The notes beneath the pieces are model-generated. The model worked only from the letters and a program-made list of their open reading frames with translations. It did not search any database and was not told the DNA's origin. Source: Pseudomonadota bacterium (GTDB taxonomy: Bacteria > Pseudomonadota > Alphaproteobacteria > Rhodospirillales > Magnetospirillaceae). From it: a stretch of DNA of 64,000 nucleotides. The position numbers were made by a program, and so were the translations under genes. Positions 48,825 to 60,096 of the stretch are shown here, piece by piece. The stretch spans positions 1 through 64,000 of the forward strand of contig JAJXWP010000021.1 of NCBI GenBank assembly GCA_021781575.1. Reading direction: 5' to 3'. The number at the start of each line of letters is the position of its first letter. Position 1 is the first letter of the stretch.

Positions 48825-49630
48825 GGCGGAACCCACTTCGCCGGACGTTTGGCCAGGAAGGCGGAGAATCCCTCGCGTGCCTCCTCGGTGCCGCGGACGC
48901 GGGCGATCGTCCGGGCGGTCAGCTCGCGCAGCTCCGCAGTGACCGGCCCGGGGCTCAGGGTGGCGAACAGCCGCTTGATCTCCCGGTGGGCAGTCGGCCC
49001 GCCGATCAGAAGATCAGCCACCACCGCGTCCACAGCGGCATCGAGATGGTCGGCCGGCGCCACCTGCTGCACCAGGCCGATGGCCAGCGCTTCCGCCGCA
49101 TCGATGCGCGAGGCGCTCAGCGCCAGTCGCCGCGCCTGGCGCCGGCCGACGGCGTTGGTCAGATAGGGGCCGATAACGGCCGGCAGGATGCCGAATTTTG
49201 CTTCGCTGACAGCGAAGCGGGCGTCATCGGCGGCAATGGCGATATCGCAGGCCGAAAGCAGCCCGACGCCGCCACCCAGGGCCGCTCCCTGGATCCGGGC
49301 GACAGTAGGCTTGGCGCACCCCTCGATGCGTGCCAGCATCCCGGCGAAGCGCCGGGCGTCCTCGAGGTTCCAGTCGACCGTGGCGGCGCTGGCCCGCTGC
49401 ATCCACTGAAGGTCGGCACCGGCGCTGAAATGCCGGCCTTCGCCGGCCAATACGATCACCCGGACTTCCGCGTCGGCCTCGAGCGCGGCAAAGGCGGCGT
49501 CCAGTTCGGAGATCATCTCTTCGTCGAAGGCGTTGAATACCGCCGGACGCGACATCGTCACCCGGGCCACGGCCGGTGCCGGGCGGCTGACGGCCAGCCT
49601 CTGCCAGGAACGCATCAACGGGTCTCCCAT
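48815..49630 (-). CDS. enoyl-CoA hydratase/isomerase (2,3-dehydroadipyl-CoA hydratase candidate)
   Basis: This 271-residue crotonase has the oxyanion loops GRHFSAGADLQWM and RIQGAALGGGVGLLSACD, with the glutamate region FGILPAVIGPYL. Sequence style (SAGADLQWM) is close to methylglutaconyl-CoA hydratases, but the operon position argues for hydration of 2,3-dehydroadipyl-CoA after BoxD. The ATG overlaps the boxA stop (ATGA); an in-frame ATG five codons later is possible. It overlaps paaH at the other end, so the three are tightly coupled. Confidence 0.85.
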   Translation of the reverse strand: MGDPLMRSWQRLAVSRPAPAVARVTMSRPAVFNAFDEEMISELDAAFAALEADAEVRVIVLAGEGRHFSAGADLQWMQRASAATVDWNLEDARRFAGMLARIEGCAKPTVARIQGAALGGGVGLLSACDIAIAADDARFAVSEAKFGILPAVIGPYLTNAVGRRQARRLALSASRIDAAEALAIGLVQQVAPADHLDAAVDAVVADLLIGGPTAHREIKRLFATLSPGPVTAELRELTARTIARVRGTEEAREGFSAFLAKRPAKWVPPCR

Positions 49631-50895
49631 CAATAGGTTTCCATGTGGAGGCGCCCCTGACGCTTGAGAGTGCCGGCGACCGCGTCCCAGTTCAGACCGG
49701 CGCCTTCCGCCACGTCGCGCAGTGCCAGCACCACGCCGTCTTCCATGGCCTTGAGCCCGCAGACATAGAAATAGGCATTGGCATCGGCCAGCAGAGGCGC
49801 CAGGTCGGCGGCGCGGGCCCGGATCAGGTCCTGCACGTAGCGCTTGGGCGCCCCCGGGGTGCGGCTGAACGCCAGGTTGATGTCGATGAAGTCCTTGGGC
49901 AGGTTTTGCAGCGGCCCGAAATACGGCAATTCCTCCTTGCTCCGCGCGCCGAAGAACAGCAACAGCTTGCCACCCTCGAACTTGCCGCTCTGACGCAGCC
50001 GGCGGCGCCATTCGGTCATCGCCCGCATCGGCGCGCTGCCGGTGCCGGTGCAGATCATCACGATGTGGCTCTTCGGATGGTTCGGCATCAGGAAGGTGGT
50101 GCCGAACGGCCCCACCACCTGCACCTTGTCGCCGACTTTCAGGTCACACATGTAGTTGCTGGCAACCCCACGCACCGGCTTGCCCTGAGGGTCCTCGAGC
50201 ACGCGCTTGACGGTCAGCGAAAGATTGTTGTAGCCGGGCCGCTCGCCGTTGCGCGGACTGGCCACGCTGTATTGGCGGGGGCGGTGCGGCCGCCCGGCAT
50301 CGTCGGTTCCGGGAGGAATGATGCCGATGCTCTGCCCTTCCAGGACAGGAAACGGCATGGCGCCGAAATCCAGCACGATGTGATGCGTGTCGTAGTCCCT
50401 GCCGACCTCGGTCACCCGCACATTGCCGGCCACCGTGGCGGTGATGCTGGCTTCGGCGGCCTTCGGCCCGTAGAGATTGGCATAGGCATGGGCGGCCGAC
50501 CATGGCGGCACTGTCGCCGTATAGGCCGCACTGTTGAGCCTCTCCTCGACGACGGCCGGCGCAGGCGGCGCGGCCGGCACCGCCGCGACGGCCGCCATTT
50601 CCGCCTCGGCCAGCCGGTCGGCGGGGAGTTCGGCCGGCAGCTCGTCCCACTCCAGCTGCTCGGCCACGCTGTAGGCCTTGGCCCGGGGCATGGTCCGCCA
50701 GTTGTCGATGCTTCCGGTCGGACAGGGGGGGATGCAGGCCAGGCAGGCTTTGCATTTGGCCGGATCGACCACGTAGTTGCGCGAATCATGGGTGATCGCG
50801 CCGACGGGACAGGTCGACTCGCAGGTATTGCACCGAATGCAAATCTCCGGATCGATCAAATGCTGCTTGATCACCAGTGCTGCGGGCTGATGCAT
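49630..50895 (-). CDS. boxA: benzoyl-CoA 2,3-epoxidase reductase subunit BoxA
   Basis: BoxA passes electrons from NADPH to the BoxB diiron oxygenase. The 421-residue protein has two ferredoxin motifs, [12 protein letters not shown] and [12 protein letters not shown], at the N-terminus and an Ala/Pro linker (about 95-120). A ferredoxin-NADP reductase module follows ([12 protein letters not shown] for [15 protein letters not shown] for [17 protein letters not shown]). GGGAGA lies six bases before the ATG. It follows boxB by 45 nt with an intervening hairpin. Confidence 0.95.
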   Translation of the reverse strand: MHQPAALVIKQHLIDPEICIRCNTCESTCPVGAITHDSRNYVVDPAKCKACLACIPPCPTGSIDNWRTMPRAKAYSVAEQLEWDELPAELPADRLAEAEMAAVAAVPAAPPAPAVVEERLNSAAYTATVPPWSAAHAYANLYGPKAAEASITATVAGNVRVTEVGRDYDTHHIVLDFGAMPFPVLEGQSIGIIPPGTDDAGRPHRPRQYSVASPRNGERPGYNNLSLTVKRVLEDPQGKPVRGVASNYMCDLKVGDKVQVVGPFGTTFLMPNHPKSHIVMICTGTGSAPMRAMTEWRRRLRQSGKFEGGKLLLFFGARSKEELPYFGPLQNLPKDFIDINLAFSRTPGAPKRYVQDLIRARAADLAPLLADANAYFYVCGLKAMEDGVVLALRDVAEGAGLNWDAVAGTLKRQGRLHMETY

Positions 50896-50914
50896 GGCTT
50901 GTCTCCCTACCCCG

Positions 50915-50937
50915 CAGTGCCGGATGGCTCGGCACTG
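50915..50937. repeat. hairpin in the boxB-boxA gap
   Basis: CAGTGCCG and CGGCACTG pair around GATGGCT, filling half the 45-nt gap. Without a T-run it looks like an mRNA stability or processing element. Confidence 0.45.
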
Positions 50938-50940
50938 GAC

Positions 50941-52368
<1,428 letters not shown>

Positions 52369-52483
52369 CACAGTCTCCGTGGGAATTCCATTGAAATCAA
52401 TCTGGCCGGGCGGCGGCTTGTTCCCGCTCTCGCCGCGCGCAGGCCCCGCCTGCTTGGCGGCCACCTCAACGGCGGCCTGCCGA

Positions 52484-52515
52484 GGTCCGGATCGGGCTCT
52501 CGCCCGATCCGGACC
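52484..52515. repeat. 14-bp perfect hairpin after boxC
   Basis: GGTCCGGATCGGGC and GCCCGATCCGGACC pair perfectly around a four-base loop, five nt past the boxC stop. Read along the boxC transcript no T-run follows, so partial termination or 3'-end protection between boxC and boxB is more likely than full stop. Confidence 0.7.
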
Positions 52516-52519
52516 TTTG

Positions 52520-54178
52520 TCACACGCGGTTCCAGTCGAACGCCGCCTTGTCGCCCTTGCCGTAAACCTTGAGCGCACCCTTCTCGCCAACCGCGTTCGG
52601 CCGCTGGAAGATCCAGTTCTGCCAGGCGCTGAGTCGGCCGAAGATGCGGGTGATCATGTTCTCCTGGCCGTTGAAGCGCAGGTTGGCCTCCATCCCGGTC
52701 AGCGCATCGGGGCTCATCGCCAGCCGCTCCTCGATGGCGATGCGGGTCTCGTCAGGCCAGTCGATGTCATCGGGATTGCTGGTCACCAGGCCGAGAGCGA
52801 AAGCCGCGTCGGCATCCAGCGGCCGGCCGGCTTTGGCGCGCACGGCGTCCAGCGGCGACTGCTCACCGTAGAAGCGGCGCTGCAGGCGGCTCTGGCCGGT
52901 GGCCATCGGGTAAAGGCCGAAATTGGCCTCGCCGACAATGACCTTCGGCGCCCGCGCCTCGTCATCGGGCAGCGCCAAGTGATAGCTGCGGTCGCAGGCC
53001 AAGGCCAATTCCAGAAAGCTGCCGGCGAAGCATGAGCCCGGCTCGATCAGGGCGAACAGGCTGCGCGACGACAGGTCGAAACGGCTGAGGGTACGGCGCA
53101 GATAGCCGATGGTTTCGCGCACCAGCCAATGGTCCTGATGGGCCAGCAGCGTCTCGTCCATCGCCAGGACCGCTTCCGCCTCGCCGTCCGTCTTGATCAC
53201 CCACACGCCGATATCGAGTTCGTTGGTCCGCATCGACAGGATGGCGTCTTCCAGTTCGCGGGCCAGGGCCAGCGGATACCATTCGGCGCCGGCCGCTTCG
53301 ATGTCAGCCACCCCGCTCGGCTGCGGCCCTTGCGGGCCCTTGACGGTGAAAATGGCGACCCGCTTGGCCCGGTCAATTTCCACCGTGACATTGGCATAGC
53401 GCAGCGCGTCGTCCTCGATGCGGCGGCGGATGGGAGTGAGAGCCACGCCCCGGGCGCCAGCCGGCCGATCGCTCCCTGCGCCCAGTTCCAGCGCCCGCTG
53501 GCGGATTCTGGCGGCGAATTCGGCCGGCTTGGCGATGTCGTCGACCAGGCCCCAGGCCTTGGCCTTCTGGCCGCGCACCCCCTCGGTGGTGGTGCAGAAG
53601 ATGTCGGCGAGATCGTGCCGCACATGGCGCTTGTCGGTCAGGCGGGTCAGGCCGCCGGTACCGGGCAGAACACCCAGCAACGGGACCTCGGGCAGGCTGA
53701 CGGCGCTCGACCGATCATCCACCAGGATGATCTCGTCACAGGCCAGCGCCAGTTCGTAGCCGCCGCCGGCGCAGACGCCGTTCACCGCGGCGAGGAACTT
53801 CAGTCCGCCGAACTTGGAGGAATCCTCCAGGCCGTTGCGGGTCTCATTGGTGAATTTGCAGAAATTCACCTTCCAGGCATGGCTGCTGACCCCCAGCATG
53901 AAGATGTTGGCGCCCGAACAGAACACCCTGTCCTTGGCGCTGGTGAGCACGACTGTGCGCACTTCCGGATGTTCGAAGCGGATTCGGTTGACCGCGTCGT
54001 TGAGCTCGATATCGACGCCGAGATCGTAGCTGTTGAGCTTCAGCTTGTAGCCGGGCCGCAGACCGCCATCCTCGTCGAAATCGGCGGTAAGAGTGGCGAC
54101 CGGCCCGTCGAAGCTCAGCTTCCAATGACGGTAGATCGATGGGTTGGTCTGGTAGTCGACACGGGGCGGATGGCTCAC
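52520..54178 (-). CDS. boxC: 2,3-epoxybenzoyl-CoA dihydrolase BoxC
   Basis: BoxC opens the epoxide ring with two water molecules, giving 3,4-dehydroadipyl-CoA semialdehyde and formate. The 552-residue protein is a double crotonase-fold enzyme. Family signatures include YRHWKLSFDGPVATL, GYKLKLNSYDLGVDIELNDA, DRVFCSGANIFMLG and GVCAGGGYELALACDEI. Homologues begin close to VDYxTxPSxYxHWKL, so a GTG start at 54178 with GGAG six bases upstream is chosen over the ATG at 54253. First gene of the minus-strand operon. Confidence 0.95.
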   Translation of the reverse strand: MSHPPRVDYQTNPSIYRHWKLSFDGPVATLTADFDEDGGLRPGYKLKLNSYDLGVDIELNDAVNRIRFEHPEVRTVVLTSAKDRVFCSGANIFMLGVSSHAWKVNFCKFTNETRNGLEDSSKFGGLKFLAAVNGVCAGGGYELALACDEIILVDDRSSAVSLPEVPLLGVLPGTGGLTRLTDKRHVRHDLADIFCTTTEGVRGQKAKAWGLVDDIAKPAEFAARIRQRALELGAGSDRPAGARGVALTPIRRRIEDDALRYANVTVEIDRAKRVAIFTVKGPQGPQPSGVADIEAAGAEWYPLALARELEDAILSMRTNELDIGVWVIKTDGEAEAVLAMDETLLAHQDHWLVRETIGYLRRTLSRFDLSSRSLFALIEPGSCFAGSFLELALACDRSYHLALPDDEARAPKVIVGEANFGLYPMATGQSRLQRRFYGEQSPLDAVRAKAGRPLDADAAFALGLVTSNPDDIDWPDETRIAIEERLAMSPDALTGMEANLRFNGQENMITRIFGRLSAWQNWIFQRPNAVGEKGALKVYGKGDKAAFDWNRV

Positions 54179-54205
54179 GGCACTCTCCCTGGAACGCGAA
54201 TATGA

Positions 54206-54234
54206 TGCACTTTGTTTCCATGCACCATATTGCG
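54206..54234. promoter_or_regulatory. degenerate TGCA cluster near the boxC promoter
   Basis: TGCA occurs at 54206 and 54221, followed after six bases by TGCG at 54231. It is a one-mismatch version of the TGCA-N6-TGCA element and overlaps the likely boxC -10 region. Confidence 0.5.
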
Positions 54235-54253
54235 CATTGTAGACCGCCGTCAA
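54224..54253 (-). promoter_or_regulatory. candidate sigma-70 promoter of boxCBA
   Basis: On the minus strand TTGACG (54253-54248) is followed after 18 nt by TATGGT (54229-54224). It lies between the two TGCA repeats at 54206 and 54262. Confidence 0.5.
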
Positions 54254-54261
54254 GCCATTAA

Positions 54262-54275
54262 TGCATTTTATTGCA
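54262..54275. promoter_or_regulatory. BoxR operator candidate 1
   Basis: TGCATTTTATTGCA is an exact TGCA-N6-TGCA direct repeat just upstream of the boxC -35. TGCA repeats are the recognition element of the BzdR/BoxR family. Confidence 0.75.
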
Positions 54276-54374
54276 TCTTCGGCATTTCAGATCCCGCCAC
54301 CAGGCGACCCGCCCTGCGACGGGCGAAAAGCCAACCCGCATGGCGAGAATAAGACGGGCGAGCCCCCAAATCTT

Positions 54375-54407
54375 CGAGTGGGGCAGGCAGGACGCCCGCC
54401 CCACTCG
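54375..54407. repeat. GC-rich palindrome in the boxC-boxD spacer
   Basis: CGAGTGGGGC and GCCCCACTCG form a ten-base stem, with a further GGC/GCC pair inside the loop. It lies in a 220-nt GC-rich block between the two divergent promoters, which are otherwise AT-rich, and looks like an inserted dispersed repeat. Confidence 0.5.
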
Positions 54408-54499
54408 CCGGGGGACCAAATGTCGAATTCCAACCACCAGCACACTCCGCCGCACCGGAGCGCCAGGGCACCCACCGGATGGCGCACCCACTGAAGTCA

Positions 54500-54513
54500 T
54501 GCATTATGTTGCT
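54500..54513. promoter_or_regulatory. degenerate BoxR half-repeat before the boxD promoter
   Basis: TGCATTATGTTGCT matches TGCA-N6-TGCA with one change and ends exactly at the -35 box of the boxD promoter. Confidence 0.45.
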
Positions 54514-54541
54514 TGACACGGTGTTTTACAGGTTCTAATTT
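54513..54541 (+). promoter_or_regulatory. sigma-70 promoter of boxD-bcl
   Basis: TTGACA is followed after 17 nt by TAATTT. This is the best sigma-70 match in the region, and it is bracketed by TGCA repeats on both sides. Confidence 0.7.
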
Positions 54542-54548
54542 GCATAAA

Positions 54549-54562
54549 TGCATCATATTGCA
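54549..54562. promoter_or_regulatory. BoxR operator candidate 2
   Basis: TGCATCATATTGCA is an exact TGCA-N6-TGCA repeat at the expected transcription start, with a further TGCA at 54541. Occupancy here would block initiation, fitting a repressor released by benzoyl-CoA. Confidence 0.78.
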
Positions 54563-54674
54563 GTTCCGCTGGTCACGCAAGCTTCCCGCCGGTCATCGCC
54601 AAGGCTATCGGCCGGCCGGCCGCCGATCCCGGAACCGATCACTCCACCATCCCAGCAGCGATGACGAGGCCCTC

Positions 54675-56225
54675 ATGACTGACCTCCTGTTGAACCATCT
54701 CGGCGGCCGATGGGTCGCCGGCAGCAGCAAGGGCTCGACCCTGGTCGATCCGGTGCTGGGCAGCGACCTGGTCCGCGTCGATTGCACCGGACTCGACCTG
54801 GCGGCGGGGTTCGGCTTCGCCCGCGATGAAGGAGGCGCGGCGTTGCGCGCGCTGACCTACCGTGAACGCGCCGAGCTGCTTTCGGCGGTGGCCGGCGTAT
54901 TGCAGGCGAACCGCGACGCCTACTACCAGATCGCCTGCGCCAACAGCGGCACGGTGAAGAACGACTCGGCGGTCGATATCGAGGGTGCCATCTACACTCT
55001 CTCGACCTACGCAAAATTCGGCGCGTCGCTCGGCGACCGCCGCGCCCTGCCCGATGGCGACGCCCAGCGGCTGGGCAAGGACGCCTCGTTCCAAGTCCGC
55101 CATGTGCAGGTGCCGTCGCGTGGCTTGGCGCTATTCATCAACGCCTTCAACTTTCCCGCCTGGGGCCTTTGGGAAAAGGCTGCGCCGGCGCTGCTGTCGG
55201 GCGTGCCGGTGGTGCTCAAGCCGGCCACCGCCACCGCATGGCTGGCGCAACGGATGGTCAAGGACGTGATCGATGCCGGGGTGCTGCCGGCGGGCGCCCT
55301 GTCGATTCTGTGCGGCAGCCCGGCCGGGCTGCTCGACGCCCTGCAGCCCGTCGACGTCGTTTCGTTTACCGGCTCGGCGGAGACGGCGGCGCGGATCCGC
55401 GCCCATGACGCGGTGACCCGACGCTCGGTTCGGCTGAACGTCGAAGCCGACAGCCTCAACTCGGCAGTGCTGCTGCCCGGCGAGGCCGCTGGCACGCCGG
55501 CCTTCGACCTTCTGGTCAAGGAGGTGGTCCGCGAAATGACCGCCAAGTCAGGGCAGAAGTGCACGGCCATCCGGCGGGTGTTCGTGCCCGTCGATCTGTT
55601 CGACGCCGCCGCCCAGGCACTCGCCGCCCGCCTGGCCGGTGTCACCGTCGGCAATCCCCGCAACGAAAGCGTTCGCATGGGGGCGCTGGCCAGTCGAGCG
55701 CAACTCGACTCCCTGCTGGATGGACTAGGCCTGTTGCGTCAGCAGGCCGAACTGCTGCATGACGGCGCAGCACATAGACTGGTCGATGCCGACCCCGCCG
55801 TGGCCTGTTGCGTGGGCCCGACATTGCTCGGCTGCCGCGATGGCGACGGCGCCGACCGCGTCCACGACATCGAAGTGTTCGGCCCGGTCGCGACGCTGGT
55901 GCCGTACCGCGATGTGGGCCACGCCGTGAGCATGGTACGCCGCGGGCAGGGCTCGCTGGTCGCCTCGCTTTATGGCAGCGACCCCTCGGCATTGGCCACC
56001 TTGTCGATTGAACTGGCCGACAGCCATGGGCGCGTCCACGTCGTCAGCCCCGAGGTCGCCGCCAGCCATACGGGACACGGCAATGTGATGCCGCAATCGC
56101 TGCATGGCGGCCCCGGCCGCGCCGGCGGCGGCGAGGAACTGGGCGGCCTGCGGGCGTTGAACTTCTACCACCGCCGGGCGGCCATCCAGGCCGGCACCGC
56201 GGTCCTGGATGGCCTGGCGCTCTGA
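54675..56225 (+). CDS. boxD: 3,4-dehydroadipyl-CoA semialdehyde dehydrogenase BoxD
   Basis: BoxD oxidises the ring-cleavage semialdehyde to 3,4-dehydroadipyl-CoA with NADP. The 516-residue aldehyde dehydrogenase has the cofactor region [21 protein letters not shown] and the Rossmann strand [14 protein letters not shown]. The catalytic cysteine is in [14 protein letters not shown]. Sequence and length match the BoxD/PaaZ-N group, not general ALDHs. The start [17 protein letters not shown] is the family start; the ribosome binding site (GAGG) is modest. The ligase gene follows 44 nt later on the same strand. Confidence 0.92.
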   Translation: MTDLLLNHLGGRWVAGSSKGSTLVDPVLGSDLVRVDCTGLDLAAGFGFARDEGGAALRALTYRERAELLSAVAGVLQANRDAYYQIACANSGTVKNDSAVDIEGAIYTLSTYAKFGASLGDRRALPDGDAQRLGKDASFQVRHVQVPSRGLALFINAFNFPAWGLWEKAAPALLSGVPVVLKPATATAWLAQRMVKDVIDAGVLPAGALSILCGSPAGLLDALQPVDVVSFTGSAETAARIRAHDAVTRRSVRLNVEADSLNSAVLLPGEAAGTPAFDLLVKEVVREMTAKSGQKCTAIRRVFVPVDLFDAAAQALAARLAGVTVGNPRNESVRMGALASRAQLDSLLDGLGLLRQQAELLHDGAAHRLVDADPAVACCVGPTLLGCRDGDGADRVHDIEVFGPVATLVPYRDVGHAVSMVRRGQGSLVASLYGSDPSALATLSIELADSHGRVHVVSPEVAASHTGHGNVMPQSLHGGPGRAGGGEELGGLRALNFYHRRAAIQAGTAVLDGLAL

Positions 56226-56269
56226 CCGCGCCCGCTATCGTGCATGCCGATCCGTCAAAGGAACCGACC

Positions 56270-57871
<1,602 letters not shown>

Positions 57872-57910
57872 ACTGGCAGCCTACCAGCTCTTTGAATTAT
57901 GGTTTTTGCC

Positions 57911-57950
57911 CCCTCGCCGGGCGGGCGCGGATGCGCCCGCCCGGCGAGGG
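57911..57950 (+). terminator. strong terminator after benzoate-CoA ligase
   Basis: CCCTCGCCGGGCGGGCGC and its exact reverse complement form an 18-bp stem around GGAT, followed by TCTTTGAT. It ends the boxD-bcl transcript and may also limit read-through from the opposite DUF4863 gene. Confidence 0.82.
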
Positions 57951-57998
57951 TCTTTGATAGACCTGGTGCAGTGAACCTCTTGAATGAGTCACTGTACT

Positions 57999-58487
57999 CT
58001 AGCCGCCGGTGAATTCGATGGCGCCGCCGGGCAGCAGGTAAAGCACATAGGCCGTGCCCTCGGTGACCGTGGGGCAATGGGCCGACCCGGGTCCGTAGAC
58101 GTACCAGCCACGGCCTCTTCCGTCGAATTTGGCCTCTGCCGAAACCGGCACGATCATGCCAATCTCGCCTTCGGGATGGACATGATGCGGTCCGACCACC
58201 GGGTCCATCCGCACCACATCGACGCTGAACATTCCCGCCTCGGCGCCAGGCTTGACGACGCGGCCGAACCGGATGCCGCCGGCCTCGCGCTGACAGAGCC
58301 ATCCTTCGGTGTTCCCCGCCTCGATCAGCCCGGCCAGTCGCTCGAACGGCTTTTCATTTGCCGGATAAGCCGCGTTGAGCCAAGCTTCCAAAGCAGCGTC
58401 AAGGGGACGGTGGCCGATGGCGGAAGCGATCTGACCGATGAGATCGAGAAACTCCTGCTGCGCAACGCCACTCGGATCGACGGCCAT
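57999..58487 (-). CDS. DUF4863 family protein (PnbB-like)
   Basis: This 162-residue protein has an N-terminal helical part and a cupin-like C-terminal half with the metal-ligand style motif GPHHVHPEGEIGMIVPV, and WYVYGPGSAHCPTV. The closest characterised family I know is 4-hydroxylaminobenzoate lyase (PnbB), but DUF4863 genes also recur in box clusters where no nitroaromatic is involved. Function here is uncertain. The start MAVDPSGVAQQ is chosen over an ATG at 58535, which would lie inside the operator. It is divergent from boxR and shares the TGCA-repeat operator. Confidence 0.75.
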   Translation of the reverse strand: MAVDPSGVAQQEFLDLIGQIASAIGHRPLDAALEAWLNAAYPANEKPFERLAGLIEAGNTEGWLCQREAGGIRFGRVVKPGAEAGMFSVDVVRMDPVVGPHHVHPEGEIGMIVPVSAEAKFDGRGRGWYVYGPGSAHCPTVTEGTAYVLYLLPGGAIEFTGG

Positions 58488-58510
58488 GCGTCCCTCCCAT
58501 TCATCTAAGT

Positions 58511-58534
58511 TGCATAATATTGCATGATCTTGCA
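58511..58534. promoter_or_regulatory. triple TGCA operator upstream of boxR
   Basis: TGCA occurs three times with exact six-base spacers (TAATAT and TGATCT), a 10-bp period that puts all three on one DNA face. It lies between the divergent DUF4863 and boxR genes and directly abuts the boxR -35, suggesting autoregulation. Confidence 0.8.
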
Positions 58535-58535
58535 A

Positions 58536-58564
58536 TTGATGTCAACCGACATCTGTATTATACT
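58536..58564 (+). promoter_or_regulatory. sigma-70 promoter of boxR
   Basis: TTGATG-N17-TATACT. The spacer contains the dyad GATGTC-AACC-GACATC (58538-58553), a possible second operator. Confidence 0.65.
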
Positions 58565-58588
58565 GCAGCTTTCTCCGATGGATCTATC

Positions 58589-59521
58589 ATGACCCAGGGT
58601 AACGGAAAACTCCGCGACGATCACGATCAGGACTTTCTGGTCGAACTTGGCCAGCGTGTTAGGCGGATGCGCGGCCTGCGCGGCATGTCGCGCCGCGTGC
58701 TGGCCGAGACCTCGGGTGTGTCGGAACGCTACATCGCCCAACTGGAAACCGGCCACGGCAATCTTTCGGTGACCCTGCTCCGCCACATCGCCGCGGCGAT
58801 CGGAACGCCACTGGAAGACCTGGTGGCCGAGGCCGAGCGCCAGCCGGCGGAATGGCCGCTGTTCCGCGAACTGCTCAGCCGCGCCTCGCCGCCAGCCCGC
58901 CAGGCTGCCAAGGCCGTGTTGAGCGGCGAGCACTTCGCCGCGCCCGGCGGCGGCCGCGCCATCGCCGTCGACCGCGTCGCCTTGATCGGCCTGCGCGGCG
59001 CCGGCAAGTCGACGCTGGGGCGGCGAGCCGCCGAAACCCTGGGCTGGCCGTTCGTCGAGCTCAACAAGGAAATCGAGCGGGAAAGCGGGTTTTCGATGAC
59101 CGAGGTGTTTTCCCTTTACGGGCAGGACGGCTATCGCCGCCTCGAACAGACCTGCCTGCGCACCATCACCGAGCGAACGGGGCCGATGATCCTGGCAACC
59201 GGCGGCGGCATCGTCTCCGACCCGATGAGTCTTGAATTGCTGCTGACCTCGTTCTTCACCGTCTGGGTCAAGGCATCGCCCGCCGAACACATGAACCGAG
59301 TCCGCCAGCAGGGTGATCTTCGCCCGATGAGCAACGAATCGGCGGCCATGGCCGAGCTGGTCACCATCCTGTCGAGCCGCGAACCGTTATACGCGCGGGC
59401 GCGGACCACCATCGACACTTCGGGGCGCAGCATCGACGCCTGCCTCCAGGACCTGCTGCACACCATCGGATCCTATTGCGCCGCCGCCTGCCCTTACATC
59501 TCGTGCAATCGCGCGCCGTGA
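58589..59521 (+). CDS. boxR: BoxR, benzoyl-CoA-responsive regulator
   Basis: This 310-residue repressor-type regulator has an N-terminal XRE helix-turn-helix (residues about 18-75: RMRGLRGMSRRVLAETSGVS, YIAQLETGHGNLSVTLLRHI). A linker and a shikimate-kinase-like domain follow, with an intact P-loop GLRGAGKST (134-142) and ILATGGGIVSDP. The BzdR/BoxR architecture is diagnostic; benzoyl-CoA is the known effector of the family. An upstream in-frame ATG at 58520 would start inside the operator and is rejected. The gene is convergent with paaI. Confidence 0.93.
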   Translation: MTQGNGKLRDDHDQDFLVELGQRVRRMRGLRGMSRRVLAETSGVSERYIAQLETGHGNLSVTLLRHIAAAIGTPLEDLVAEAERQPAEWPLFRELLSRASPPARQAAKAVLSGEHFAAPGGGRAIAVDRVALIGLRGAGKSTLGRRAAETLGWPFVELNKEIERESGFSMTEVFSLYGQDGYRRLEQTCLRTITERTGPMILATGGGIVSDPMSLELLLTSFFTVWVKASPAEHMNRVRQQGDLRPMSNESAAMAELVTILSSREPLYARARTTIDTSGRSIDACLQDLLHTIGSYCAAACPYISCNRAP

Positions 59522-59569
59522 CGGCGGACCGGACGGGTGGCCGCGGCGGCGCTTCAAGCCATTCGCCGC

Positions 59570-60013
59570 CTATCGGAGACCGGGTACGACATCGCCGTTG
59601 AGACGATGGGACTTTCCCCGGAATAGGGCGATGGTCACCTGACGGCCGGGGCAACGGACGACGACATCGTAGACGCCGGTCCGCCCGCCGGCCGCTCGCT
59701 CGATTGCCTCCGCCTCCAAAATGTCACCAGTCTGCGCAGGCGCCAGAAAGTCGATGTGACAAGCCGAGGCGACGGCAATCCTGTTGTGGCTGTTGCAGGC
59801 GTAGGCGAAAGCCGTGTCGGCCAGGGAAAAGATCTTTCCACCATGGCAAATCCCCAGCCCGTTGGCCATCTCCGGCAGGACCGCCATCTCAATTCTTGCG
59901 TGGCCGGGCCCGATCTCCTTCAGGCGCATACCAAGATTTCGGCTGGCCTGATCCTGCTCCCACATGGCGCCACCGACAGCTTTGGCAATGCGCTTCCTGT
60001 CTGACTCGGTCAT
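59570..60013 (-). CDS. paaI: PaaI-type hotdog thioesterase
   Basis: This 147-residue thioesterase hydrolyses aryl-CoA thioesters and is thought to rescue CoA from stalled intermediates. The signature CHGGKIFSLADTAFAYACNS with the catalytic Asp region, and ALFRGKSHRLNG, match PaaI closely. The ATG at 60013 is chosen; an in-frame ATG at 60064 would add 17 residues. It follows the paaG homologue by about 83 nt on the same strand and is last in the paaN-paaG-paaI unit. Confidence 0.9.
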   Translation of the reverse strand: MTESDRKRIAKAVGGAMWEQDQASRNLGMRLKEIGPGHARIEMAVLPEMANGLGICHGGKIFSLADTAFAYACNSHNRIAVASACHIDFLAPAQTGDILEAEAIERAAGGRTGVYDVVVRCPGRQVTIALFRGKSHRLNGDVVPGLR

Positions 60014-60096
60014 GGTGCTTCTTTCCACCCGGGCTGGGAGGTCGTTCGGCGATGGCGCAGTCATCGCCGGACAACCGCTTTCGAAGAGGGCCGCCG

